This document shows positions 8,582 through 17,679 of a stretch of DNA of 64,000 nt, one piece after another. A program made the position numbers and the translations under genes. The stretch is from UBA6522 sp965221035 (GTDB lineage: Bacteria > Pseudomonadota > Gammaproteobacteria > Steroidobacterales > Rariloculaceae), in assembly GCA_965221035.1 (NCBI GenBank), contig OZ244860.1, positions 2,108,001 to 2,172,000 of the forward strand, read 5' to 3'. The notes under the pieces are model-generated. The model ran no database searches. It was given only the letters and a program-made list of their open reading frames with translations, and was not told the origin of the DNA. Within the stretch, counting starts at the first letter, position 1. Each line of letters begins with the position of its first letter.

Positions 8582-9844
8582 ATGAGAATCCCGGTTCCCC
8601 TATTGACGTTGTTGCTGTCCGCAAGCACTTGGGCGCAGACGGTCATTCATGCCGGGAGCATGTTCGACGCGACCACGAACGAAGTGATTGTAGCCGCAAC
8701 CATCGTCGTGGAAGGAGATCGCATCACAGCCGTTCAAGAGGGCTACGTGGGCGAAGCGGACATTGACCTGACCAGCGCTTTCGTCATGCCCGGCTGGATC
8801 GACATGCACGTGCATATCGCGGGCGAACTGAGCCCGGAAAGCTTCGTCGAGGGGTTCACCCTGGAACCCGCGGACCTGGCGCTGCGGGCAGTACCCTACG
8901 CGGAACGGACCCTGATGGCGGGATTCACCACGGTACGAGACCTGGGCACCGACCACCTCGTGGCGCAGTCTATCCGCCGAGCGGTTGCCGAAGGCCATAT
9001 CGTCGGGCCACGCATCTTTACTGCGGGCAAGAGTCTTGCCACCACCGGCGGACATGCCGACCCGACCAACGGCGTCAACACGGCGATGCGTGGTGATCCG
9101 GGACCCGCCGAGGGCGTCGTAAACGGTGTGGACGACGCCTACGAAGCCGTGCGCGCCCGATACAAGGAAGGCTCGGACCTGATCAAGATTACCGCCACCG
9201 GCGGCGTGTTAAGCCAGGCCGCGAGCGGCCAGAATCCGCAGTTCACCGAGGCCGAAATTGCCGCCATCGTCGCGGCGGCCCGAGACTACGGTTATCGCGT
9301 GGCCGCCCACGCCCACGGTACCGAAGGCATGCGGCGCGCCGTCTTCGCCGGCGTCGATTCGATCGAGCATGGCACCTACATGTCGAGTGAAGTGATGGAG
9401 CTGATGAAAGAGAACGGCACCTGGTATGTGCCGACCATCAGCGCTGGCGTATTCGTGGGCGAGAAGGCCCAGGTCGAGGGCTACTTTTCCGAAGTCGTGC
9501 GTCCCAAGGCCGCTGCGATCGGGCCCCAGATCGCCGACACCTTCGCACGAGCGTACCTGGCCGGGGTGCCGATCGCGTTTGGCACCGACACGGGGGTATC
9601 GCCCCACGGAGACAACTGGAAGGAGTTCATATATATGGTGGACGCGGGCATGCCGGCACTGGAGGCCATTGCAAGTGCGACCAGGAACGCGGCCATGCTA
9701 CTGAACGAATGGCAGAACCTCGGCTCCATCGAGCCAGGGAAATATGCCGACATCATCGCCGTGTCCGGGGACCCTCGTGACGATGTCGACGAGTTCGGGC
9801 GCGTGCACTTCGTGATGAAGGGCGGCGAGATGTTCAGTCGGTGA
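8582..9844 (+). CDS. Exported amidohydrolase, prolidase/imidazolonepropionase-like
   Basis: The protein has 420 residues and a signal peptide (MRIPVPLLTLLLSASTWAQ), so it should act in the periplasm. After an N-terminal beta-sandwich segment, VMPGWIDMHVHIAGE carries the HxH metal ligands. TTVRDLGTD, DLIKITATGGVLS (Lys for the bridging carboxylate), RVAAHAHGTEGMRRA and SIEHGTYMS (the two further His ligands) and IAFGTDTGV (catalytic Asp) follow. This set defines the binuclear-zinc subtype I amidohydrolases that hydrolyse Xaa-Pro and Xaa-Arg/Lys dipeptides or cyclic imides. The substrate cannot be assigned. AAGGAG sits seven bases before the ATG. The gene may be transcribed with the LigJ-like gene upstream. 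Confidence 0.85.
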   Translation: MRIPVPLLTLLLSASTWAQTVIHAGSMFDATTNEVIVAATIVVEGDRITAVQEGYVGEADIDLTSAFVMPGWIDMHVHIAGELSPESFVEGFTLEPADLALRAVPYAERTLMAGFTTVRDLGTDHLVAQSIRRAVAEGHIVGPRIFTAGKSLATTGGHADPTNGVNTAMRGDPGPAEGVVNGVDDAYEAVRARYKEGSDLIKITATGGVLSQAASGQNPQFTEAEIAAIVAAARDYGYRVAAHAHGTEGMRRAVFAGVDSIEHGTYMSSEVMELMKENGTWYVPTISAGVFVGEKAQVEGYFSEVVRPKAAAIGPQIADTFARAYLAGVPIAFGTDTGVSPHGDNWKEFIYMVDAGMPALEAIASATRNAAMLLNEWQNLGSIEPGKYADIIAVSGDPRDDVDEFGRVHFVMKGGEMFSR

Positions 9845-9875
9845 CCGGATTCCGGAGCCGGGCCTTGCCGGGAAT

Positions 9876-9951
9876 TGGTGCCGGCAGAGAGACTCGAACT
9901 CCCGACCTGAGGTTTACAAAACCCCTGCTCTACCAACTGAGCTATACCGGC
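9876..9951 (-). tRNA. tRNA-Thr (anticodon TGT)
   Basis: On the minus strand this 76-nt gene folds as a standard cloverleaf. The acceptor GCCGGTA pairs with TGCCGGC, followed by A and an encoded CCA. The D arm is AGCTCAGTTGGTAGAGC, the anticodon loop TTTGTAA has TGT at positions 34-36, and the T arm carries GTTCGAGTC. It reads ACA threonine codons. It stands alone between the exported amidohydrolase and the methyltransferase-like gene. Confidence 0.97.
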
Positions 9952-10090
9952 ACTTCATCGGAATACCGCAACGCACAATGCGCGCGCCGACGCGAACGCC
10001 GCGCGTGTCCATATTGGAAAAAAGGGTCTTGCGGCCGTCGATGCAGGTTTTCCTGCGGGCTTCGTCCGCCCTTGGGCTACTGCCCTTGGG

Positions 10091-10822
10091 TTACTCCGGC
10101 TTCCTGGCCCTGAACAGCATCCTGTTGGTCGCGCTTCGAATCGCCGGATCGAATACGCGAAGCGTGTGATCATCGTCCGAATTCATGAGGATGTCCGACT
10201 CGGCCTCGATCACGAAACCGGCCTGGGTAATCAGCTCCCGGGCCTTGGACACTTCCATGCGGTGAAGCTCGGCATTGTCCTGACCGGCAACCCCGATGTG
10301 GTCAACAAGCCCTAGCACGCCGCCGGGCGCGAGCGCGTCGTAGATGCCGCCCAGGAATCCCAGACCGACCTCATCGCCGCGATTGGCCATGTCGTGAAGG
10401 TTCAATGCGGTAAACGCCGCATCTGCCTCCATGGGCAGTTCGATGGCCGTGCCTTCCGTGTAGATGACCTCCACGTTCCCCAGGCGTTCCGCCCTGGCCG
10501 CGGCCCCCTCTTCCACCCGCTCGCGCATTCGTGCGGCATTCTGCGAGTACACGGTGCCGTCCGGACCGACCGCCGCGGACAGTACTTCGGTATACCAGCC
10601 CCCTCCGGCGATCGCCTCAAGCACGGTCATGCCTTCCCCGATGCCAACGAAATTCAGTACCTCCGCCGGCATTCGGGACGCATCCCTTTCCCTCTCTTCG
10701 GCCGGCCGCTCATCGGCCATCAACGCGGCGTCGAATCCGGGCGCCAGTTGCGCCGATGCGGCACCAGCGAATAACGTCGCGCAAGCCCCCGCCAAAACAA
10801 GCAATCCTGATCTGGTTCTCAT
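10091..10822 (-). CDS. Exported class I methyltransferase-like protein (COG4798 type)
   Basis: The 243-residue protein has an N-terminal signal peptide ending GAASAQ and a mature class I SAM-methyltransferase fold. It includes VLNFVGIGEGMTVLEAIAGGGWYTEVLS near residues 55-85, where the family's glycine-rich motif I appears as EAIAGGGWY, and GVLGLVDHIGV near 180. Proteins of this group are annotated as predicted methyltransferases but are exported, where SAM is not expected, so catalysis is doubtful. I chose the ATG at 10822 because GGGAG lies seven bases upstream. An ATG at 10828 and a GTG at 10843 are in frame and equally possible for the signal peptide. Confidence 0.75.
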   Translation of the reverse strand: MRTRSGLLVLAGACATLFAGAASAQLAPGFDAALMADERPAEERERDASRMPAEVLNFVGIGEGMTVLEAIAGGGWYTEVLSAAVGPDGTVYSQNAARMRERVEEGAAARAERLGNVEVIYTEGTAIELPMEADAAFTALNLHDMANRGDEVGLGFLGGIYDALAPGGVLGLVDHIGVAGQDNAELHRMEVSKARELITQAGFVIEAESDILMNSDDDHTLRVFDPAIRSATNRMLFRARKPE

Positions 10823-10881
10823 TCTCATGCTCCCATTACTCACAAGGTTGAGCGATACGTCGCTCGGGGAAACACCGTATA

Positions 10882-11961
10882 TTACACGATGCCACCGCCA
10901 CGAAGTTCCAGTGCAAGCTCCAGCAATCGGTCGATCAGCCGACGGTATGAGATGCCGCTCGCTTCCCAGAGGCGGGGGTACATGCTGGACTCCGTGAAAC
11001 CGGGCATGGTGTTGACTTCACTGATGTAAGCCTTGTGGGTGCCGCGCTCGAGGAGAAAGTCCACGCGGGCCAGCCCGGCACAGGCCAACGCTTCAAACGA
11101 CCGCACGGCCAGCGCCTGAAGCCGCCGCGTCAACGAGTCTTCCAGCGCCGCCGGAACGATCAGCTCGGTGGCGTCATCGAAGTACTTGGCCTTGTAGTCG
11201 TAGAACTCCCGATGGGGACGGATTTCTCCGGGAACCGATGCCTTGGGATTGCTGTTGCCCAGGATCGCGATCTCGATCTCGCGTGCGTCGATGCCGGGCT
11301 CCACCAGTATCCTGCCGTCGTATTCCGCCGCCAGGTCGAGGCCCGCAGCCAGCTGCTCGCGGTTGCCGGCCTTTGAAATGCCCACGCTTGAGCCGAGATT
11401 GGCCGGCTTCACGAATAGCGGGTAGGGGAAAGACGACTCAAGGTCCGACAGGATGCGTCCGCGCTGATCACGCCAACGGGCACGCTGAACCATCATCGAT
11501 GGCAACGTCGGTATGGAGTTCGACCGAAATACGTCCTTTGCCAGCCCCTTGTCCATGGCGACCGCGCTGGACGCCACACCGCATCCCACGTATGGCAGGC
11601 CGCAGAATTCGAGCAGGCCCTGCAAGGTGCCGTCCTCGCCCATGGGTCCGTGCAGGAGCGGGAAGACCGCATCGACTCCGGCGTTCGACAGCAAGGCCAG
11701 CGCCTCGGACATGGCGCCCATGGAACCTGCGGACGGGCCGGATTCACCCTGCTGGCGGTGGCCGGAGGCGGCGTCCCGGGAAAGCCGCTCAAGGACATCG
11801 TCGCCGACAGCCCACGTACCGGCCCTTGAAATACCGATGGGAACGACGTCGCACCGTGCGTTGTCGATGGCGCCGAGTACGCCCCGGGCCGTGAGCAGGC
11901 TGATGTCGTGCTCGCCCGAGGTTCCGCCGAAGATAACGCCGATCCGCAGTCGCCGGGACAC
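10882..11961 (-). CDS. ddl: D-alanine--D-alanine ligase
   Basis: The 359-residue ATP-grasp ligase joins two D-alanines for peptidoglycan precursors in the cytoplasm. The N-terminal VIFGGTSGEHDISLLTA carries the glutamate of the first D-Ala site, followed by VFPLLHGPMGEDGTLQG, GLPYVGCGVASSAVAMDK, the ATP-grasp core FVKPANLGSSVGISK, and the C-terminal VDFLLE and EVNTMPGFTESSMYP metal and D-Ala2 site. The length fits the DdlA/VanA-like subgroup rather than the 300-residue DdlB. It starts with GTG, seven bases after an AAGGGG sequence. Unlike ftsQAZ-linked ddl genes it stands outside a cell-division cluster. Confidence 0.93.
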   Translation of the reverse strand: MSRRLRIGVIFGGTSGEHDISLLTARGVLGAIDNARCDVVPIGISRAGTWAVGDDVLERLSRDAASGHRQQGESGPSAGSMGAMSEALALLSNAGVDAVFPLLHGPMGEDGTLQGLLEFCGLPYVGCGVASSAVAMDKGLAKDVFRSNSIPTLPSMMVQRARWRDQRGRILSDLESSFPYPLFVKPANLGSSVGISKAGNREQLAAGLDLAAEYDGRILVEPGIDAREIEIAILGNSNPKASVPGEIRPHREFYDYKAKYFDDATELIVPAALEDSLTRRLQALAVRSFEALACAGLARVDFLLERGTHKAYISEVNTMPGFTESSMYPRLWEASGISYRRLIDRLLELALELRGGGIV

Positions 11962-12077
11962 GGCTCACCCCTTCCCGGGTGCGGCCCCGGCGGAGATTGT
12001 CATCAAAAGGCCGGGTGGCAGTCCAATCATGAGGTAGATCATAACGGTAATGCCTTCACCAACCCAGCCGGTATTGC

Positions 12078-12854
12078 TCACCGGACCCTGGGGTCCAGGT
12101 CCAGCGCTCCCGCGATCGAGCCGAGCCCCTCGAGCACCAGGTGGGGACGGTACTCGCAGCGTGTTTCCAGCCAGGAGGATAGCCGCCTTGCGTCACCGCC
12201 GGTGAGGTAGATCGCCGGCCGATCTTCCAGTTCGGCTGCCATGGCCGACACCGCTCGATCCAGGGCCCCGGAGAGTCCCAGCATGGCTCCCCTGGCCACC
12301 GCCTCATCCGTACTGGTCCCGAGTACGGCGGCCCCGCGTACGGGCCGGTAACGACCGCGGGTTTCACCGATTCCACTGGTCTGACGATCCAGCGCCGTGG
12401 CGATCAACCGCGGACCGGCGAGAATCAGGCCTCCCAGGTGGCGTCCGCGCGAATCAACCGCATCCAGGGTGACGGCCGTCCCTGCATCGATCACGCAGGC
12501 GGCGCCGGCTGCGAGCCTGAAGCCCGCGATCAACGCCACCCACCGGTCCGAGCCCATCCGCGACGGGTCGGCGTAAGCGCACCGCACACCGTATCCCCGC
12601 GGTTCGGTGCTCACGAACTCGGGGGCCAGGTCCCATCGCCGCTTCACCATTTCCGTGAAGGCGGTTACAAAACCGTCGCCAGCCACATTGACGGCCACCA
12701 CGCGATCCGGGCGATCCGGCGTCGCGTCAGCCAGCGATTCCAGTGCCGGCCCGGGGATTTGATCGTGGACGGCATCGCCTGGATCGACCAGTCTGCGTCC
12801 GGATATCCGCGCCCACTTGATGCGGGTATTGCCGATGTCCACGACGAGAATCAT
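12078..12854 (-). CDS. coaX: Type III pantothenate kinase
   Basis: The 258-residue protein performs the first step of coenzyme A synthesis, phosphorylating pantothenate. MILVVDIGNTRIKWA is the phosphate-1 motif of the ASKHA fold, YADPSRMGSDRWVALIAG the pantothenate-binding region, CVIDAGTAVTLDAVD the phosphate-2 motif, and GGLILAGPRLIATAL with YLTGGDARRL the adenosine site. The start overlaps the stop of birA in an ATGA, the usual birA-coaX arrangement in Proteobacteria. No coaA-type kinase is seen here. Confidence 0.93.
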   Translation of the reverse strand: MILVVDIGNTRIKWARISGRRLVDPGDAVHDQIPGPALESLADATPDRPDRVVAVNVAGDGFVTAFTEMVKRRWDLAPEFVSTEPRGYGVRCAYADPSRMGSDRWVALIAGFRLAAGAACVIDAGTAVTLDAVDSRGRHLGGLILAGPRLIATALDRQTSGIGETRGRYRPVRGAAVLGTSTDEAVARGAMLGLSGALDRAVSAMAAELEDRPAIYLTGGDARRLSSWLETRCEYRPHLVLEGLGSIAGALDLDPRVR

Positions 12855-13684
12855 CTTTCGGACCTCAAAGTGACATCTCCGGCAATGATCCGGCGCGTTC
12901 CGGTCGGGGTGGCCAGTCTCAGCGCACCGTTGGGGTCAACGCCCTCAGCCGTGCCCGACAGGCGCTCCGGACCATCGCTGACCGTAACCGGCCGGCCCCT
13001 CAGGCAGTCCGCCTCCTCATACGGAGCCTGATACGACTTGAAACCCGATACCTCGAATGTCCTGAACATCTCGAAGCAGCCTTCGATCAGGTGGGCGGCC
13101 AGGTCGTTCCGTGAAGGAATCCGGGCGTCCGTGTTCCCCCTGGTCATGCCACCCAGGTCAATCGCGCTGTCGGGATGTTCGCCCACGCTCCGGAGCGTCC
13201 CGCCATCCATGGACACGTTCAGGCCGATGCCCACCACAACATGGCAGGACCCGGTATGGCGGGGCGCGGTCTCCACCAGGATGCCGCCGAGTTTCCGCTG
13301 ATTCCAGAACAGGTCGTTGGGCCATTTGAGTGCCGGTGCGCAACCGCTGAGCGCCTTGACTGCCCGGCGCGCGACGACGCCCGCGGCCAGCGAGATCGCG
13401 GACAGGTCTTTCGGAGTGCCGGCAAACGACCAGCCCACGGACAGTGCGATTCCGCCGCCGCGGGGCATGTTCCAGGTTCTGCCCCTCCGACCGCGGCCGG
13501 CAAGCTGGAATTCGGCCAGCACCGCCGTCAGGTTTCCAGGGACCGGTGCGGGCCCGCACAGAAGCTCTGAGTTGGTGGAGTTCAACTCCCGGAAAACTTC
13601 CAGGCGCGTCATGTGGCGCTGGACCTCCTCGCCGATCCGGGAGCGGATCCGGTCCGGGTCCAGGCGGTCGGGCAAACTCGGCAT
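12851..13684 (-). CDS. birA: Biotin--[acetyl-CoA-carboxylase] ligase, no DNA-binding domain
   Basis: The enzyme attaches biotin to the carrier protein of acetyl-CoA carboxylase. The visible motifs are the nucleotide-loop GRGRRGRTWNMPRGGGIA, ALKWPNDLFW, KLGGILVET and GIGLNV, ending in the small C-terminal domain DGPERLSGTAEGVDPNGALRL. The 277-residue chain starts near the catalytic domain and has no winged-helix repressor domain, so this is a class I ligase that should not repress biotin genes. I used the ATG at 13684, as the upstream in-frame extension runs into plsY and is not protein-like. It is ten bases downstream of plsY and coupled to coaX. Confidence 0.92.
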   Translation of the reverse strand: MPSLPDRLDPDRIRSRIGEEVQRHMTRLEVFRELNSTNSELLCGPAPVPGNLTAVLAEFQLAGRGRRGRTWNMPRGGGIALSVGWSFAGTPKDLSAISLAAGVVARRAVKALSGCAPALKWPNDLFWNQRKLGGILVETAPRHTGSCHVVVGIGLNVSMDGGTLRSVGEHPDSAIDLGGMTRGNTDARIPSRNDLAAHLIEGCFEMFRTFEVSGFKSYQAPYEEADCLRGRPVTVSDGPERLSGTAEGVDPNGALRLATPTGTRRIIAGDVTLRSER

Positions 13685-13694
13685 GCCGGATTCG

Positions 13695-14333
13695 CTAACG
13701 GCGCAGGCGCAACAGGTTGGCGCGATGCTCCGTCCCTGCAAGGATTCGCTTCAGATTCTCACGATGGGTGTAGGCGATGATCGCGGCGACCCAGGCGGAC
13801 AATACGAACAGGCCCAGTTGATCGGGCAAGGCGGTCAATCCGACGTACACCGGCGCCGCCACCGCCACGACCACCGTCGCCAACCCCACGTAGTGCGTGG
13901 CGGCGATGACGGCAAGCCACAGCGCCACGGCGGGCAGGGCGATCTGAGGCGCGACCACGAACAGCACGCCGATGGCCGTGGCACCGCCCTTGCCGCCCCG
14001 AAATCCATGCCAGACAGGAAGGACGTGGCCAAGAATCGCCGCGGCTGCGACGCTGTACCGGAGAAGATCCCGGCTGACCAGCGGATCGATGCCCACTCCG
14101 GGCAAGTTGATCGCGGGCAGCAGCACCACAGGCAGGACGCCCTTGCCGACATCGATGAGCATGACCCCAAGGGCGAACGTAACCCCGCGGGTCCGAAACG
14201 CGTTCGTGGCGCCGGGGTTGCGGCTGCCGAATTCGCGGATGTCGACGCCGCCGCGAATCCGCCCCATCAACAAGGCGCCGAGCACCGAGCCCAGAAGATA
14301 CGCGGCGGTGAATTTCAATCCCAACTCGATCAT
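13695..14333 (-). CDS. plsY: Acyl-phosphate--glycerol-3-phosphate acyltransferase
   Basis: This 212-residue inner membrane enzyme makes lysophosphatidic acid from acyl phosphate. The three cytoplasmic PlsY motifs are present: GSRNPGATNAFR (about 37-48), GHVLPVWHGFRGGKGGATAIG (about 100-120), and the C-terminal HRENLKRILAGTEHR. Five hydrophobic helices alternate with them. The gene leads into birA-coaX on the same strand. Confidence 0.95.
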   Translation of the reverse strand: MIELGLKFTAAYLLGSVLGALLMGRIRGGVDIREFGSRNPGATNAFRTRGVTFALGVMLIDVGKGVLPVVLLPAINLPGVGIDPLVSRDLLRYSVAAAAILGHVLPVWHGFRGGKGGATAIGVLFVVAPQIALPAVALWLAVIAATHYVGLATVVVAVAAPVYVGLTALPDQLGLFVLSAWVAAIIAYTHRENLKRILAGTEHRANLLRLRR

Positions 14334-14384
14334 GCCCGTAGACCCACCGGGATGCCCGGCGCGATTCTATCACCGGACCTGCGC

Positions 14385-16172
14385 TCACCCACCCAGCCAG
14401 GCTTGCCGTCGAGCGAGGGCATCGGCATCCGGTCTGTCGGTAAAGTCGAGTACGCAGGTATCGAGGGCCGCCTCGGCGAGCGTCACCGGAAACTCCAGCA
14501 GTTCTTCGTCCCGAAAACCGACCATCCTGACGGTCTGCCCGGCTTCATGTCTTGCCAATCTCCGCAGCAGATTCTTCTCGCTCAGCATCAGCCCGTTGAT
14601 CGCGATCAGGATATCCCCCGGGCTGACTCCGGCCCGCTCCGCGGGACTGTCCGCCAGCACCACAGCCACCTCCAGACCGGCGCCGTGCGGCCGGAACCGG
14701 ATGCCCAGTTCCAGTGGTGGCGCGACGGTCCCGTCCGCTCCGCCGCCCGGCTGGCCGAAACGCTTGTCCCGGCGCAATTCCATGTTGACTCCAAAATCGG
14801 CCATCAGCGCGGCCAGCGGAAGATCTTCCGTAGCGCGCACGGCAACCGCGAAGAATTCCTCGAGGTCGAGGCCGGACAGGTCCTGGGCCACCTGCTCGAA
14901 CGCCCCCTCGGGCATCCCTTCACCGGTTTGCCCGTAGCGCTCCCAGAGCGCCTTCATGACCGTATCCAGCGTCACTTCGGACGACTTGCGCAGGGTGAGG
15001 TCCAGGGCCAGCGCCGCCAGCGCTCCCTTGCCGTAGTAGCTGACTTCGGCATTCGGGGAATTGGGTTGCGGCTTGTAGAACCTGTCCCAGGCGTCGAAAC
15101 TCGCTTCGGCGAGACTCTGTCTGAAGCGCCCCGGAGTCTGGTATACCCGGGTCAGCTTCTTGCCCAGGCCTCGGAGGTAGCCCGCCGCGTCGATGAGACC
15201 GCTCTTCAACAGCATCAAGTCCTCGTAGTAGGAGGTCACACCCTCCACCACCCATAGCAGCCGCGTATGGTTGCGTCGGTCCAGCCGATACGGGCTGAAC
15301 GCCCGGGGCTTGATGCGCTTGACATTCCAGGCGTGGAAATATTCGTGGCTGCACAGGCTCAGGAAGCGCTGGTAGTTTTCCGACATGCCACCCCGCCCGC
15401 GCGCCGGCAGGTCGTCCCGGGAGAACATCAGGCTGCTCGATGCCCGGTGCTCCAGCCCTCCCTGGCCGCGGCCGGCGGCGTAACCGAGAAAGAGATATCG
15501 GCGAAATGGGGCAGGCAGGCCGAAAAACCCGATCTGTGCCTCGCAAAGCCTTGCCAGGTCGGCGGCGATGCGGTCCATGTTGGTCTGGTGGCGACCGGCG
15601 ATGACCAGCCTGTGGGGCACCCCGCCCGCCTGGAAATCCGCTTCTGCGAACTCTCCGATCTCGAAAGGATGGTCGATGAGTTCATCGTAGTCATCCGCCC
15701 GGTAACGGCCGAATCCGTCCGCGTCGACCCGGACGGCCCGCATGGCGGTCGCCACCCGCCAGCCACTTGCGCGTGGGTCCCCGGGTCGTTCCAGCACCAA
15801 TTCAACCGGGTCCGCCTCAAGGCCCTCGGGCGCGAGAAACAGGCACACGCCATTGAAGTACGCGCGTCTCGCATCCAGGTACGCCCCGCGCACGGAACGG
15901 TCAAGCGCGAACACTTCGGCCGTGACCGTCAGTTCCCCGCTTGCGCCGCGGCATTGCCATGAGCTCTTGGAGACTTTTTCCAGGGGGACGCTTACGCCCT
16001 TTGATTCGGCCCGTATGGCGACCACGTGCCGGGCATATTCCCGCAGCAGGTAGCTTCCCGGCGCCCAGGACGGCAGCGTGAACCGCTGCCCCGGCGCCGA
16101 GTTCGCGATCCGGCAGCTGACTTCGAAGTGGTGGCTGTCCGGATTCGCAAGCCGGACCCGGTAACGGATCAT
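14385..16172 (-). CDS. M61 family peptidase with C-terminal PDZ domain
   Basis: The protein has 595 residues. The N-terminal beta-rich domain starts MIRYRVRLANPDSHHFEV; the zinc site is HEYFHAWNVKRIKP near residue 300 with the third ligand in VEGVTSYYED. A PDZ domain follows at about 480-560 (GLEVAVVLADSPAERAGVSPGDILIAING). M61 glycyl aminopeptidases cleave N-terminal glycine or alanine. No signal peptide is evident, so a cytosolic location is likely. A 47-codon upstream extension exists, but ATG 16172 aligns with the natural family start. It lies 19 bases after the GST gene. Confidence 0.9.
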   Translation of the reverse strand: MIRYRVRLANPDSHHFEVSCRIANSAPGQRFTLPSWAPGSYLLREYARHVVAIRAESKGVSVPLEKVSKSSWQCRGASGELTVTAEVFALDRSVRGAYLDARRAYFNGVCLFLAPEGLEADPVELVLERPGDPRASGWRVATAMRAVRVDADGFGRYRADDYDELIDHPFEIGEFAEADFQAGGVPHRLVIAGRHQTNMDRIAADLARLCEAQIGFFGLPAPFRRYLFLGYAAGRGQGGLEHRASSSLMFSRDDLPARGRGGMSENYQRFLSLCSHEYFHAWNVKRIKPRAFSPYRLDRRNHTRLLWVVEGVTSYYEDLMLLKSGLIDAAGYLRGLGKKLTRVYQTPGRFRQSLAEASFDAWDRFYKPQPNSPNAEVSYYGKGALAALALDLTLRKSSEVTLDTVMKALWERYGQTGEGMPEGAFEQVAQDLSGLDLEEFFAVAVRATEDLPLAALMADFGVNMELRRDKRFGQPGGGADGTVAPPLELGIRFRPHGAGLEVAVVLADSPAERAGVSPGDILIAINGLMLSEKNLLRRLARHEAGQTVRMVGFRDEELLEFPVTLAEAALDTCVLDFTDRPDADALARRQAWLGG

Positions 16173-16191
16173 GCCGTGGTGTCCGGTCGGC

Positions 16192-16833
16192 TCAGCCGTC
16201 CAGGGATGCCACGGCGGGCCGGGCGTCGATAACCTTAACCCAGCGGCGCAGGTGATTCCTTCGCGCCGCAGGATCGTTCCTGGTGACCCAGATTGCGAAC
16301 CACCGATAGACATGGGCGGCGATGTCGGCGTAGGTGTATCGATCGCCTGCCAGGTACTCGCTTTCGGCCAGACGCCGGTCGAGCTTGTCGAAAAACGCCT
16401 CCATGCGCCTTTCGCCCCGTTCGACCAGTGCCGGGATTCTTTCGTAACCGGTCGGACCCGGCAACGCTCGGCCGGGCGGAAAATCTTCGGAATTTCGGAA
16501 CCTTTCCTGGATACCCAGATAACCTTCCAGGGTTGCGATGTCGTGCCAGGTCAACACAAGCGCCTGTTCCCTGGCGTCTCGGCCCATGAGGTTCGGTTCC
16601 GGCTTCAGTTGCTCCAGGTAGTGCGCGATCGCCAGACTCTCGGTGATGCAGGTTCCGTCGTCCAGCACGAGCGCGGGCACGGTCACGTTGGGGTTGACCG
16701 CCGCGTAATCCCCGGTTCGATGCTCACCGGCGCGGATGTTGAGGGTGACCGTTGGGATTTCAAGGCCCTTCTCCGCGATGACCATCCCCACCTTGCGGGG
16801 GCTCGGGGCGTTGGGGAAGTAGTACAGTTTCAT
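16192..16833 (-). CDS. Glutathione S-transferase family protein
   Basis: The 213-residue protein has the thioredoxin-like GST N-domain, with MKLYYFPNAPSPRKVGMVIAEKGLE, the cis-proline NPNVTVPALVLDDG and the glutathione-binding ITESLAIAHYLE at about residue 65. An all-helical C-domain contains LAGDRYTYADIAAHVYRW near 165. The first-motif Ser in NAPSP is the likely thiolate-activating residue. The substrate is unknown. gshB (glutathione synthesis) and S-formylglutathione hydrolase elsewhere in the window indicate a glutathione-using cell. Confidence 0.88.
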   Translation of the reverse strand: MKLYYFPNAPSPRKVGMVIAEKGLEIPTVTLNIRAGEHRTGDYAAVNPNVTVPALVLDDGTCITESLAIAHYLEQLKPEPNLMGRDAREQALVLTWHDIATLEGYLGIQERFRNSEDFPPGRALPGPTGYERIPALVERGERRMEAFFDKLDRRLAESEYLAGDRYTYADIAAHVYRWFAIWVTRNDPAARRNHLRRWVKVIDARPAVASLDG

Positions 16834-16986
16834 GATGCATGCAATTATAGCCAGTCGCAGGGCATGACAAGGAGCGTGCGCCGCAGGGCCTGTTTGGTGC
16901 CTTCAAATGCGCGACTCCGGGTTTGACAGCCACTGCGCTCAGAAGAACCACGTCGGTACCTTGGCTTTGCCGGACACGAGGCACGA

Positions 16987-17679
16987 ATGACACCAACCTC
17001 GCAGACCTCTGACCACCAGATTCGCCTGACAGGCGTCAACAAGTCCTATGGCGACCAAGTGGTCCTTGAAGAGTGCGACTTGAGCGTCCGGCCGGGTGAA
17101 TTCGTCGTGGTAGTGGGGCGCAGCGGCTCGGGCAAATCCACTCTGCTGAACCTCATCGGCGGGCTGGACCGGCCCACGGCAGGGGACGTGGAACTGCTCG
17201 GACAGTCGCTGGCCGGACTGACCGAGGATGAGCTTTCCCGGGTGAGGCGGCGCCGTCTGGGGTTCGTGTTCCAGTTCTTCAACCTGATTCCCACGCTGAC
17301 GGTGGCGGAAAACGTGCGCCTTCCCATGGCGCTCAATGGAACCTCCAAGGCAGAGGGCATGCGGCGCGCGGACTTGCTGCTGGAGGAATTGGGCCTTCAC
17401 GGCTGCGGCAGCCGATTCCCCGAGGAACTGTCGGGTGGCGAACAACAGCGGGTTGCCACGGCCCGGGCCCTGTCCCATCAGCCGAACATCGTGTTGGCGG
17501 ACGAGCCCACGGGCAATCTGGATCTTGAAACCGCGGAAGAAGTGCTCGAGTTGCTTCAGCAGACCTGCCGCCGGCACAGAACTACGCTGGTGATGGCGAC
17601 CCATGGCCAGGAAGTGCTCGGCACTGCCGACAGGGTGTTCACCATCAGGTCGGCCCGAATTCAGGAGGAATCCCGGTGA
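16987..17679 (+). CDS. ABC transporter ATPase, LolD/MacB/AttE type
   Basis: The 230-residue ATPase carries Walker A GRSGSGKST (about 37-45), Q-loop FVFQFFNLIPTLTV, signature LSGGEQQRVATARAL and Walker B VLADEPTGNLDLETA. FQFFNLIPTLT together with GEQQR is typical of the MacB/LolD/FtsE group that drives mechanotransmission rather than ordinary transport. Its partner is the FtsX-type permease beginning four bases before its end (GTGA overlap). With the CrtC-like lipoprotein that follows it forms an AttEFGH-like operon. The upstream 150-base gap separates it from the divergent GST gene. Confidence 0.9.
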   Translation: MTPTSQTSDHQIRLTGVNKSYGDQVVLEECDLSVRPGEFVVVVGRSGSGKSTLLNLIGGLDRPTAGDVELLGQSLAGLTEDELSRVRRRRLGFVFQFFNLIPTLTVAENVRLPMALNGTSKAEGMRRADLLLEELGLHGCGSRFPEELSGGEQQRVATARALSHQPNIVLADEPTGNLDLETAEEVLELLQQTCRRHRTTLVMATHGQEVLGTADRVFTIRSARIQEESR